A stretch of 10,788 nt of DNA. It comes from Puniceicoccales bacterium. GTDB lineage: Bacteria; Verrucomicrobiota; Verrucomicrobiia; Opitutales; JAIRKQ01. Location: positions 1-10,788 of the forward strand of contig JAISBO010000023.1 of the NCBI GenBank assembly GCA_031266155.1, read 5' to 3'. Of the stretch, positions 1 through 7,501 are shown in pieces; positions within the stretch are counted from its first letter, which is position 1; each line of letters starts with the position of its first letter. The translations under genes and the position numbers were made by a program. Below the pieces are notes generated by a model. It saw only the letters and a list, made by a program, of their open reading frames with translations, was not told where the DNA came from and did not search any database.

Positions 1-59
1 CGATTATCTCTGCCATGCCTGCCAACTTTTCCTTTCATTCCAGGCAACAACCCTTCCAT
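1..59 (-). CDS. Possible start of a divergent gene (partial, hypothetical)
   Basis: On the minus strand an ATG at 59-57 opens a frame that runs off the left edge after 19 codons (MEGLLPGMKGKVGRHGRDN). A GGGAG lies three bases upstream, a little close for a ribosome binding site. The peptide is too short to assign to a family. It is listed because a divergent gene would explain why no plus-strand gene is seen here. It could equally be a chance frame. Confidence 0.15.
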   Translation of the reverse strand, partial: MEGLLPGMKGKVGRHGRDN

Positions 60-460
60 TTTCTCCCATAGTTTATCTTATATGCCATGTCTCCTATGCG
101 CTTTTATCTCCATCCTTTCTCTATTCCCTTTTTTCTCTCTTTGTCAATCCTGCATTTGACAACACCTATAAATCCAGATCCAAATCCTGAGCCTGGAGAA
201 CTACATATGGAAGCACTTGTACGACAATAGGCAAAATCCGGCCCACGAATGCCATGCAGCGTGAATGCGCCATAGGCTAGGGACGATTTGTTTTGCGGCA
301 TGCGTTGTTGTAGGCTCAAAATTTGGGTTTTCTGAAAGCCCATCGTCCCATGGCATGGATTGCGAGCCCACCATGGCTGCTGGCCGCATTTTCGCTTGCA
401 AATTTTAACCCAAATAACACCTTCCAGATCCATGAAAGAAAAGAAATCACCTTCCATGCG
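1..460. other. Upstream non-coding region with pyrimidine-rich tract
   Basis: No convincing gene fills this stretch. Reading frames on both strands give low-complexity or family-less translations. Positions 107-142 are almost entirely C and T (purines only at 112 and 123), an uneven strand composition more typical of non-coding DNA. An in-frame extension of transketolase back to a TTG at 323 is possible, but the added residues do not look like any transketolase N-terminus. An imperfect hairpin (TGGGTTT pairing with AAA-g-CCCA) lies at 324-342. A TTGACA hexamer at 156-161 has no good -10 partner at the right distance, so no promoter is called. The region probably carries the tkt leader and perhaps a divergent promoter. 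Confidence 0.5.
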
Positions 461-2446
461 ATGAAGGAGCTGTTACCCATTGTAAATGATGGCAGAGGAT
501 TGTTCATGGATGCCATTGAAGCGGCAAATTCTGGGCACCTGGGCATGCCAATGGGATGTGCTGAAATTGGAGCTGCCCTGTTTGGAAAACTTCTTCGCTT
601 CGACCCGGATAATCCGATGTGGATGAATCGGGATCGTTTTATTTTGTCGGCAGGGCATGGTAGTATATTTTTGTACGTGTGGCTGCATTTGGCGGGTTAT
701 GACATCTCCTTCGGAGACATAAAAAATTTTAGGAAATCCGGCAGCATAACCCACGGACATCCGGAATTTAATAAAAATCTCGGCATAGAGTGTACCACGG
801 GGCCTCTGGGCCAGGGCGTGGCAAACGCAGTCGGTATGGCGCTAGCGTGTAAAAAACAGGCGGCAAGATTCAACACCGCGCAACATAAAATCTTCGACAA
901 TTTTATCGTTTGTTTGTGCGGCGACGGGTGCCTACAGGAAGGCATTGCGGCGGAAGCCTGTTCCCTGGCCGGTCATTGGAAGTTGGATAATCTAATCCTA
1001 ATTTTCGACTCCAACGATGTAACGCTGGACGCCAAATTGTCGAAATCTCAGAGCGAAAGTGTCGCCCAAAGGTTTGAAGCCTATGGCTTTGAAGTAGTCC
1101 AAACCGACGGCAATAATTTGAAGGATTTCATAACAACCTTCAACGGCGTAAAATCTTCCCAATCACAATGCCCCAAGATGATAATCGCCAAAACCACCAT
1201 CGGGCTTGGGATCGATGAAATTGCAGGGACAAGTCAGGCCCATGGAACTGCGGGTACAAAATTTATTGACACAGCCAAACGGAAAATGGGACTGCCATCC
1301 AGTAAGTTTTTTGTCTCTGAAGCCACTAAGAAATTTTTTGCTAATAGAAGGTCGGAATGTAAAAAAGAGTATGCAGCATGGTTGGGCATATTTAAAGCCT
1401 GGCAGAAAGAAAATCCAGACCTGGCTCAGGTGTTGCTAGGGGATGACCCAACGGCGATGGCACACGTTTTAGACACACTGAAACCATCAAGCCGAGATAG
1501 GGTATCAAGCCGAGATAGGGTATCAACCCGTGCCGCTGCGGGGGAAATTTTACAGACCATTGCAAAATATGACGAATCGGTGATTACGGGAAGTGCGGAC
1601 CTATTCGCTTCGGCGGGGAATTATATAAAGGATGGCGATGATTTTTCATCGGAGAGTGTGCAAGGGCGCAATATCTATTTTGGAGTTCGAGAACATGCCA
1701 TGGCAGCAATTATGAATGGGGTGGCCTACGATGGAATATTCCGGCCATCCTGTTCAACGTTTTTGGTTTTCTCCGACTACATGCGGGCTGCCATACGGAT
1801 AGCAGCATTGGCAAAACTTGGACAGACTTTTATTTTCACCCATGATTCGATAGCGGTTGGAGAAGATGGTCCGACCCACCAACCCGTAGAAACCCTCACG
1901 GCGTTGAGGTGCATTCCCAACTTGGACGTAATTCGTCCGGCAGATTATGAGGAGACGGTGGGGGCTTGGCAATTGGCCATGGCAAATATAAGTCGTCCAA
2001 CGGCATTGATTTTATCCAGGCAAGAACTTCCCAATCTTGTACAAACAGATGTCACCCAACGAAGAAATGGTGTGCAAAAAGGAGCCTACATTGCATATGT
2101 AGAGGTGGGAAAACTAGAACGCATAATATTGGCATCTGGCAGTGAGTTGTGTCTAGCCATGCAGGCAGCTCCATTGTTTGATGGCACACGGGTGGTTTCT
2201 GTACCATGCATGGAAGCCTTCGAGCGGCAGTCGAAGGAATATAAAAGTATGATATTACCTCAAAATTGTACTAGGAGAATTGCAATGGAAGCAGGAATTT
2301 CGATGCCATGGCACAAATATGTTGGGGCAGGTGGTATTGTTCTTGGCGTGGATTCCTTTGGATACAGTGGTCAACCGACGGATTTAATGAATAGTTTCGG
2401 TATAACATTGGAAAATTTGAAAAATGTAATAGGTAGTCTATCCTAG
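461..2446 (+). CDS. tkt: Transketolase
   Basis: Thiamine-diphosphate enzyme that moves two-carbon ketol units between sugar phosphates in the non-oxidative pentose phosphate pathway; cytoplasmic. The start is placed at ATG 461 because family similarity begins there (MKELLPIVND then SGHLGMPMG). This gives 661 aa, close to the usual ~660. Visible landmarks: catalytic-pocket His in SGH (26) and GHG (66), ITHGHPEF (96-103), the ThDP/metal motif GDG (154-156) ending in N185, His261, the cofactor-activating Glu411 in REHAM, and HDSIAVGEDGPTHQP (461-475) in the pyrimidine-binding domain. No clear Shine-Dalgarno precedes 461. An 18-bp tandem duplication adds a repeated SSRDRV at about residues 343-354, in the linker between the two large domains. 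The next gene starts 19 bases after the stop. Family assignment is very secure; the start is likely. Confidence 0.97.
   Translation: MKELLPIVNDGRGLFMDAIEAANSGHLGMPMGCAEIGAALFGKLLRFDPDNPMWMNRDRFILSAGHGSIFLYVWLHLAGYDISFGDIKNFRKSGSITHGHPEFNKNLGIECTTGPLGQGVANAVGMALACKKQAARFNTAQHKIFDNFIVCLCGDGCLQEGIAAEACSLAGHWKLDNLILIFDSNDVTLDAKLSKSQSESVAQRFEAYGFEVVQTDGNNLKDFITTFNGVKSSQSQCPKMIIAKTTIGLGIDEIAGTSQAHGTAGTKFIDTAKRKMGLPSSKFFVSEATKKFFANRRSECKKEYAAWLGIFKAWQKENPDLAQVLLGDDPTAMAHVLDTLKPSSRDRVSSRDRVSTRAAAGEILQTIAKYDESVITGSADLFASAGNYIKDGDDFSSESVQGRNIYFGVREHAMAAIMNGVAYDGIFRPSCSTFLVFSDYMRAAIRIAALAKLGQTFIFTHDSIAVGEDGPTHQPVETLTALRCIPNLDVIRPADYEETVGAWQLAMANISRPTALILSRQELPNLVQTDVTQRRNGVQKGAYIAYVEVGKLERIILASGSELCLAMQAAPLFDGTRVVSVPCMEAFERQSKEYKSMILPQNCTRRIAMEAGISMPWHKYVGAGGIVLGVDSFGYSGQPTDLMNSFGITLENLKNVIGSLS
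1486..1526 (+). repeat. 18-bp tandem duplication inside tkt (about 2.3 copies)
   Basis: The unit ATCAAGCCGAGATAGGGT occurs at 1486-1503 and again without mismatch at 1504-1521, followed by five more matching bases (ATCAA). Because 18 is a multiple of three the frame is kept, and the protein reads SSRDRV twice, then STRAAA. Exact copies suggest a recent slippage event. It lies in the linker between the thiamine-pyrophosphate and pyrimidine domains, where length change should be tolerated. Confidence 0.93.
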
Positions 2447-2465
2447 ACAATTTTATTGTAAGTTT

Positions 2466-5429
2466 ATGAAAAAATTGAAATTTTTATTTTGGTTATGTGC
2501 GGTCATTTGTTTGGCGATCCTGAGCATAAGGGTTCCCTACGTGCAAACATACGTGGCTAAACGCTATCTGGCTCGGTGTTTCGACAAAGTTTATGTGGAT
2601 AGGGTATCCATCGGAATTAGTGCTGCCAAGGTACGAAATTTAGCTCTTTCATCCCAAAACACCGATTTGCGAGTTGCGGATTTGGATATCAAATGGTCCC
2701 TACGAGATTTAATATTTCTGCACGAACTAAAGATTAGCGAGATGAATATGGATAAGGTGTTTATAAACTACACAAGACCCGAAACAGCAGCCAAATCAGG
2801 ACCTAAGGTTCCGTTCGTCGGGAAGGATGGGTACAAAAATTTACAAGAGCAACTGACCAAGTTTTGTGGTGTTGTCGACTTTGTAAAGTCACCAAAATTT
2901 CCGCTAAGGACCACCATTGGCCACATGAAGGTTAATGGATTGCTGAGCATTGATGAATATATTATTGCCGAGGTTACTTTAGACGGCGGCGGCTTTGCTC
3001 CTCTAAGTGCAGCAATCGTCGATATTAAATCCGACGTGGCAATTGGGAAAACAACGCCTACAAGGTTGAATTTTAACGGTAAAGCTAAAATCTTTCAAGC
3101 CGGCAATGCTTCCATCGAGGACATAGATTTCAACTGTGGTTGTGAATTATTTAATCCAGTGGAACAATCAAAAAAAATGTTTAACATAACCTCCCTTTAT
3201 AGGGTAACACCCTCCGAAAGTTTATATCGCCTACACATAGGTGGCGACGAAGGTACCGATGCGTTATGTAGCGCGGAAATAAAATATCAAAAAGACCAAC
3301 AAAAGTTATTTATTGAATGTGAAAAATTCCCCAATACGCCAGCGATTGGCACTCCGATTTTGTCACAAATCGCATTTAATACGCGGTGGAGTGGAGAGTT
3401 TGAATTTCAAAATTGGAATGGGTTGCTAAAAGGCAATGGCAGTTGTATTCTTGGTAAAGCTGGTAAAAATTTCGCAAAAACATATCTGCCATCGTTGAAA
3501 CCTGATGTGGCCATATGCGGTGGTGTGGTATTGAAGATGGTAAACGGGACATTGGTGGTAAATTCTATGGAAGCAACCTGTGAGGACAAGGAGGACTCTT
3601 GGAAAATTACTCTTTCTTCCACAAACCCGATAGTTATCTGGAATAAAGATGCTGGATACTTAGCCTCGAAAAATATTTTCAACTCTGGGAAAAGTTTATG
3701 CAGGATGACGGTTGAAAATTTTAACCCGAAAGTGTTTTCGACGGCAAAATCGACGGGAAAAATTGATACTATCATTTCGGGTCAATTTGACATCTCGTCC
3801 GTGGATGGATGTTGGATAGTAAAATCTAGCGAAGAATCATTGTTGAAATTTGATGCTTTGACAATTATCCAAAATTCTAAAAAATATATAGAAAAGGTAA
3901 ATGTTGCCTGTCAAGCAGCCTTAAATTTGGGCAATACTACGCAGTTAGCATTTAACGGTATATCCATAAGTGAAGCCAATGGAAATGAAATTGCAGGGGG
4001 AGCCGTCAGCTTTTCTTTCGCTGACAACAAAAAACTAAATGCTCTGGATTGTTATATGGTCTGTCGATTGGATCAGCTGGCGCAAATTTCGTGGCTTACC
4101 GCGGGAACTCCCATCAAGTCGGGGATCTGTTCGGGGCACATAAACTTTACGCAAACATCGAATTCAACCGCAGTACAAGGCAACTTAAATCTTAGATCCT
4201 TCCTTGTAGATGATAGTTCGGTGCCAATAAATGGCCAGTGGATCGTAGATTTTACGCGTGCCAACGATAATATCAAATCGAGTATGGAGCTGGACCTCTC
4301 CGGACAAAACGATACGTCAGTATTTTTAACCATAGACACGTTTTACGCAAACAATACGTCGGATAAACCAACTTTAAAATTTGACCTAAGGAGCAATGTC
4401 CTATCTATTCCTGACTTGGCCAACCTTGCAAAAGTCCCCATGGGTATGTTGGCTACAAGTAGAGATACATTATCAGCCAAAACGAAACTCATCCCCTCCG
4501 CCGTCGATCAAAATGACGTATCTGGCCAGCAAGAACAAAAATCATTACTGTTCAAATGGATAAGAAAATGGCTAAAAGGCGATGGGGAGTGTTTTGTAAG
4601 CATAAAAAAGCTCCTTTTCCCCGGCGAAGGAGTACTGGATAATGTGGAATGTTTATGTTACATAACCCACGACAAAATCGATCTAAAAACAATCAATTTT
4701 TTACTGACAGAATCTCCATTTGATTTGAAAGCCACATTAGAATATTCCCAAGATAAAGTGCAAAATCCCTATGACTTTGCTCTTAGCAGTACTTTTTACA
4801 TGAAAGATATTGGAAAAATTTGCAAAGGGGTGAAGCCTTCCAAAGAAGCTATGATGGAAGGAACGGGAAAGGTTGATGTACAGCTTGCATCAAAAGGAAA
4901 TGATGAGTGGACAGCGATAAGCTCAGGGGAAGGAACAATAAATATTGAATGTTCCAATGGAATGCTCCACCTGGCCAATTTTTTAAATCAAAAGAATAGG
5001 GCTATTCTGGGTGCATTTGAGTTCGCAAGTGGGATTCTTTCACAAGCGAATGAGCATGTTGCCAACGCTAATTTTCTCATGGAAGAATTCCAACAGCTAT
5101 GCTATGACACGATAAAAATTAATATCTATCGCAATAAAGATCTAGACATCCTCATGAATGAACTGAACATTCTGGGTCCAACAATTCATATTAATGCCTC
5201 TGGGTCCATTGTCCATACAAGGCACAAATATTTTTACAATTCGCCACTTTCCATCGACCTTAAAATAGGCGCTGCAGGGAAATTGGGTGAAATCTTTGAC
5301 CGGTTGGGTCTTATAACATACAAGCCCAAAAATTCGAAATACATGCAGGGGCCGAGGTTTAACATAAGAGGAACACTCATAGATCCTGATTTCTCAGATT
5401 TCACAAAAATTTTGTACCCACTATTTTAA
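2466..5429 (+). CDS. AsmA-like / AsmA-C domain envelope protein
   Basis: Large 987-aa protein with one N-terminal membrane segment (about residues 5-22, rich in L, F, I, A) after two lysines, with the remainder predicted extracytoplasmic. After the anchor come short alternating beta-rich stretches (for example VYVDRVSIGISAAKVRNLAL near 42-61), as in AsmA/TamB-type proteins. Residues about 800-987 resemble the AsmA-like C-terminal region: EGTINIECSNGMLHL, then SPLSIDLKIGAAGKLGE and a final GPRFNIRGTLIDPDFSDF. Members of this superfamily are thought to bridge the periplasm and help move phospholipid or assist outer-membrane biogenesis; that role is inferred here. A lysine/aromatic amphipathic segment (LLFKWIRKWLKG) lies near residue 695. 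The gene follows tkt by 19 bases, and only a weak ACAAT/ATTGT inverted repeat lies in the gap. No good ribosome binding site is seen. The broad family is likely; the precise subfamily is not known. Confidence 0.75.
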   Translation: MKKLKFLFWLCAVICLAILSIRVPYVQTYVAKRYLARCFDKVYVDRVSIGISAAKVRNLALSSQNTDLRVADLDIKWSLRDLIFLHELKISEMNMDKVFINYTRPETAAKSGPKVPFVGKDGYKNLQEQLTKFCGVVDFVKSPKFPLRTTIGHMKVNGLLSIDEYIIAEVTLDGGGFAPLSAAIVDIKSDVAIGKTTPTRLNFNGKAKIFQAGNASIEDIDFNCGCELFNPVEQSKKMFNITSLYRVTPSESLYRLHIGGDEGTDALCSAEIKYQKDQQKLFIECEKFPNTPAIGTPILSQIAFNTRWSGEFEFQNWNGLLKGNGSCILGKAGKNFAKTYLPSLKPDVAICGGVVLKMVNGTLVVNSMEATCEDKEDSWKITLSSTNPIVIWNKDAGYLASKNIFNSGKSLCRMTVENFNPKVFSTAKSTGKIDTIISGQFDISSVDGCWIVKSSEESLLKFDALTIIQNSKKYIEKVNVACQAALNLGNTTQLAFNGISISEANGNEIAGGAVSFSFADNKKLNALDCYMVCRLDQLAQISWLTAGTPIKSGICSGHINFTQTSNSTAVQGNLNLRSFLVDDSSVPINGQWIVDFTRANDNIKSSMELDLSGQNDTSVFLTIDTFYANNTSDKPTLKFDLRSNVLSIPDLANLAKVPMGMLATSRDTLSAKTKLIPSAVDQNDVSGQQEQKSLLFKWIRKWLKGDGECFVSIKKLLFPGEGVLDNVECLCYITHDKIDLKTINFLLTESPFDLKATLEYSQDKVQNPYDFALSSTFYMKDIGKICKGVKPSKEAMMEGTGKVDVQLASKGNDEWTAISSGEGTINIECSNGMLHLANFLNQKNRAILGAFEFASGILSQANEHVANANFLMEEFQQLCYDTIKINIYRNKDLDILMNELNILGPTIHINASGSIVHTRHKYFYNSPLSIDLKIGAAGKLGEIFDRLGLITYKPKNSKYMQGPRFNIRGTLIDPDFSDFTKILYPLF

Positions 5430-5452
5430 AATGCGTAGACTAAAAATTTTTG

Positions 5453-5498
5453 ACTTATAAAAAATAAGTGCCAAATTAAAACCATTCGAGTCAATGGT
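5453..5498 (+). repeat. Two adjacent inverted repeats between asmA-like and ruvB
   Basis: ACTTAT-AAAAA-ATAAGT at 5453-5469 and ACCATT-CGAGTC-AATGGT at 5481-5498 are both perfect six-base stems with short loops. The first is AT-only apart from one C-G pair and is weak as a hairpin. The second ends 12 bases before the preferred ruvB ATG and overlaps the alternative TTG start. No T-run follows either, so a rho-independent terminator is not supported. They could be protein binding sites, or mRNA structure affecting ruvB translation. Confidence 0.4.
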
Positions 5499-5509
5499 TG
5501 GCGAAAGAT

Positions 5510-6547
5510 ATGCCACAGGTTATGAAGTCCAACATCAATACCATTCCCCAGGGTCTTAACGTAAAAAATGATACCGTTGAGAAGTCCCTTAGACCTTCTG
5601 ATTTTATAGATTTCGTTGGCCAAGAGAAAACCGTAGAACGTTTGAAAATTATGACAGGGGCAGCGAAGAAACGGGGGGAAGCCCTAAGTCACATTCTACT
5701 CAGCGGCCCCCCTGGACTAGGGAAAACCACCCTAGCCATGATTTTAGGGCAAGAAATGGGCAGTAATATTCGCGTAACATCGGGGCCGGTAATTGAAAAG
5801 GCCGGTGATCTGGCTGGTTTACTGACTAGCCTCGAAGCCTGCGATATTTTATTCATCGACGAAATACACCGGGTACCCAAAACCGTGGAAGAGTATTTGT
5901 ATTCCGCCATGGAAGATTTTCGCATTGACATAATGATTGACCAGGGGCCAAATGCTCGGAGTGTCAGCCTGAACCTTCCACCGTTTACTCTCGTTGGGGC
6001 TACGACGAGAACCGGCTTACTCAGTGCACCCCTAAGAAGTAGATTTACCTTGCAAACCCGCCTGGACTATTATCCCCGTGAAATTTTGACAAAAATCGTC
6101 ACGCGCAGTGCGAAATTGCTGTCCGTTGAAATAGATTCCGACTGTGCCAATGAAATTGCAAGTCGGTCCCGGGGAACTCCAAGGATAGCAAATAATTTGC
6201 TGCGGTTTGTCCGCGATTTTGTGCAGCAAAAGGTCATCCCAAATGTATCCAAAGAGGTTGTAAAGGCCGCCCTTGAGATGTTGGAAATCGACGTGGATGG
6301 TCTCGATGAAATGGACAAGAAGATTCTTTCCTGCATGGCACAAAACTATTCCGGTGGCCCGGTGGGGTTTGGTACGGTTGCCGTCGCGGTGGGTGAAGAT
6401 TTACAAACCATCGAAGAAGTTCACGAACCATACCTAATAACGGAAGGCTATATCCAAAGAACTGCCCAGGGAAGAATGCTTACCAGTAAAGGTTGGAAAA
6501 AAGTTGGGCTCGAACAAACGGTCATCCAGGAGCATTTTCAAATTTAA
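5510..6547 (+). CDS. ruvB: Holliday junction branch migration helicase RuvB
   Basis: Hexameric AAA+ ATPase that, with RuvA, drives branch migration of Holliday junctions in recombinational repair. From ATG 5510 it is 345 aa, near the family length of 330-350. Seen in order: the conserved entry LRPSDFIDFVGQ, Walker A GPPGLGKT (66-73), the RuvB signature TSGPVIEKAGDLAGLLT, Walker B DEIH (117-120), sensor 1 GATTRTG (163-169), arginine-finger region LRSRF (175-179), sensor 2 RGTPRIANNLLR, and the C-terminal winged helix with GGPVGFGTVA and EPYLITEGYIQRTAQGRM. The start is uncertain: TTG 5498 and ATG 5522 are also in frame, and none has a clear ribosome binding site. ruvA is not adjacent here. The stop is two bases before the uracil-DNA glycosylase ATG, a tight pairing of two repair genes. 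All catalytic motifs are intact. Confidence 0.97.
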   Translation: MPQVMKSNINTIPQGLNVKNDTVEKSLRPSDFIDFVGQEKTVERLKIMTGAAKKRGEALSHILLSGPPGLGKTTLAMILGQEMGSNIRVTSGPVIEKAGDLAGLLTSLEACDILFIDEIHRVPKTVEEYLYSAMEDFRIDIMIDQGPNARSVSLNLPPFTLVGATTRTGLLSAPLRSRFTLQTRLDYYPREILTKIVTRSAKLLSVEIDSDCANEIASRSRGTPRIANNLLRFVRDFVQQKVIPNVSKEVVKAALEMLEIDVDGLDEMDKKILSCMAQNYSGGPVGFGTVAVAVGEDLQTIEEVHEPYLITEGYIQRTAQGRMLTSKGWKKVGLEQTVIQEHFQI

Positions 6548-6549
6548 CC

Positions 6550-7422
6550 ATGCCACTTTCCAATGAAAAAGTTTTAGAGCTATTAGAAATGGAATTGCTA
6601 GCATTGAAAAGCGAAGGGATTCATAGCTTGCCAGTTTCAAAGGAAAGCATACTTTCTTTGAAAAACTTGACATCCGGGTTGGATAAGTCCGACAATATTT
6701 CAACCCCTGTGAAGCAATCGTATATTGGGGAAGAAATCTGTAAAGATCCTATGACAATAAAAAACATATTACCCGTTAATCCAAGGGTTATTCTCCCCGA
6801 AGGTAGTAAACTTGAGCAATGTGAGTGGTTGAAGAATAGGGTCCTAGGCTGTAAAGAGTGTAAAAAACATATCCGGCCGGGAAAGAAAATCGTTTTCGGC
6901 GTGGGAAATGTCGATGCGGATATTTTGTTCTGTGGAGAAGCTCCCGGAGCAGATGAAGAGATAATAGGTGAACCATTTGTTGGGCGAGCAGGACAGTTGC
7001 TGACAAAAATAATTCTGGCCATGGGACTATCCCGCAGCGATGTGTACATAGCCAATATCATGAATTGGCGTCCGGAAATGCCAACGGCGGTTGGTAATCG
7101 ACCACCAACGCAGGAAGAGATGGAGTTTTGCCTGCCATATCTATTGGCACAAATTGAAATTGTTCAACCCAAAGTAATCGTTGCGCTAGGAGCAACGGCG
7201 GTTAGCGGATTGTTGGGCCATGATTCAACACGCCGCATGCGGGATGTGAGGGGGAAATGGGCGACATTTGCAAATACGCCGCTCATGGTAACATTCCATC
7301 CTTCGTATTTGCTACGAAATAATACGAATGCCGCCAAACGCGTCGTGTGGGAAGACATGTTGGAAGTCATGGGAAAGCTACACATGCCAATCAGCGAAAA
7401 ACAGCAAAATTATTTTTTATAG
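6550..7422 (+). CDS. Uracil-DNA glycosylase, family 4-like
   Basis: Removes uracil from DNA at the first step of base-excision repair. From ATG 6550 the protein has 290 aa: a poorly conserved N-terminal ~95 residues, then the glycosylase domain. Motif A is GEAPGADEE (129-137) followed by GEPFVGRAGQLL; motif B is HPSYLLRN (250-257). Classical family 4 enzymes bind a [4Fe-4S] cluster with four cysteines. Here CKEC (C101, C104) and the last cysteine (C194 in EFCLPYL) are present, but the third position reads NWRPEMPT with Trp173. Extra cysteines occur at 91 and 128. Either the cluster is lost or altered, or another residue serves as ligand. A longer frame from TTG 6493 would overlap ruvB and is unlikely. 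An AGGAG at 6528-6532 lies 17 bases upstream, too far to be a typical ribosome binding site. Probably co-transcribed with ruvB. Confidence 0.92.
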   Translation: MPLSNEKVLELLEMELLALKSEGIHSLPVSKESILSLKNLTSGLDKSDNISTPVKQSYIGEEICKDPMTIKNILPVNPRVILPEGSKLEQCEWLKNRVLGCKECKKHIRPGKKIVFGVGNVDADILFCGEAPGADEEIIGEPFVGRAGQLLTKIILAMGLSRSDVYIANIMNWRPEMPTAVGNRPPTQEEMEFCLPYLLAQIEIVQPKVIVALGATAVSGLLGHDSTRRMRDVRGKWATFANTPLMVTFHPSYLLRNNTNAAKRVVWEDMLEVMGKLHMPISEKQQNYFL

Positions 7423-7435
7423 GACAATACCACAT

Positions 7436-7449
7436 TGCCCAATTGGGCA
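7436..7449. repeat. 14-bp perfect palindrome upstream of argS
   Basis: TGCCCAATTGGGCA reads identically on both strands. It sits in the 79-base gap between the glycosylase and argS, 52 bases before the argS start. A perfect palindrome with no spacer suits a dimeric DNA-binding protein better than an RNA hairpin. No T-run follows, so it is not a standard terminator. Chance is possible. Confidence 0.45.
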
Positions 7450-7501
7450 TGAAAGTGCTAATTTCCTTGCCTAACCGACGGCCATGTGTTTTTTGTAAAA
7501 C

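Noticed and set aside
156..173. Promoter from TTGACA (156-161) and TATAAA (168-173)
   Set aside because: The spacer is only six bases, far below the ~17 needed, and no other -10 lies at the right distance.
104..457. Minus-strand frame of 117 aa upstream of and overlapping the tkt start
   Set aside because: The translation has odd composition, no recognisable motif and overlaps the transketolase leader; best explained as chance.
323..460. N-terminal extension of transketolase from TTG 323
   Set aside because: The 46 extra residues have no similarity to transketolase N-termini, and the ATG-461 start gives the normal family length.
6493..6549. Extended uracil-DNA glycosylase start at TTG 6493
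   Set aside because: It would overlap the conserved end of ruvB by 55 bases and adds residues with no family resemblance; ATG 6550 lies directly after the ruvB stop.
6621..7061. Minus-strand frame of 146 aa inside the uracil-DNA glycosylase gene
   Set aside because: It lies antisense to a gene with clear catalytic motifs and shows no family features; a shadow frame.
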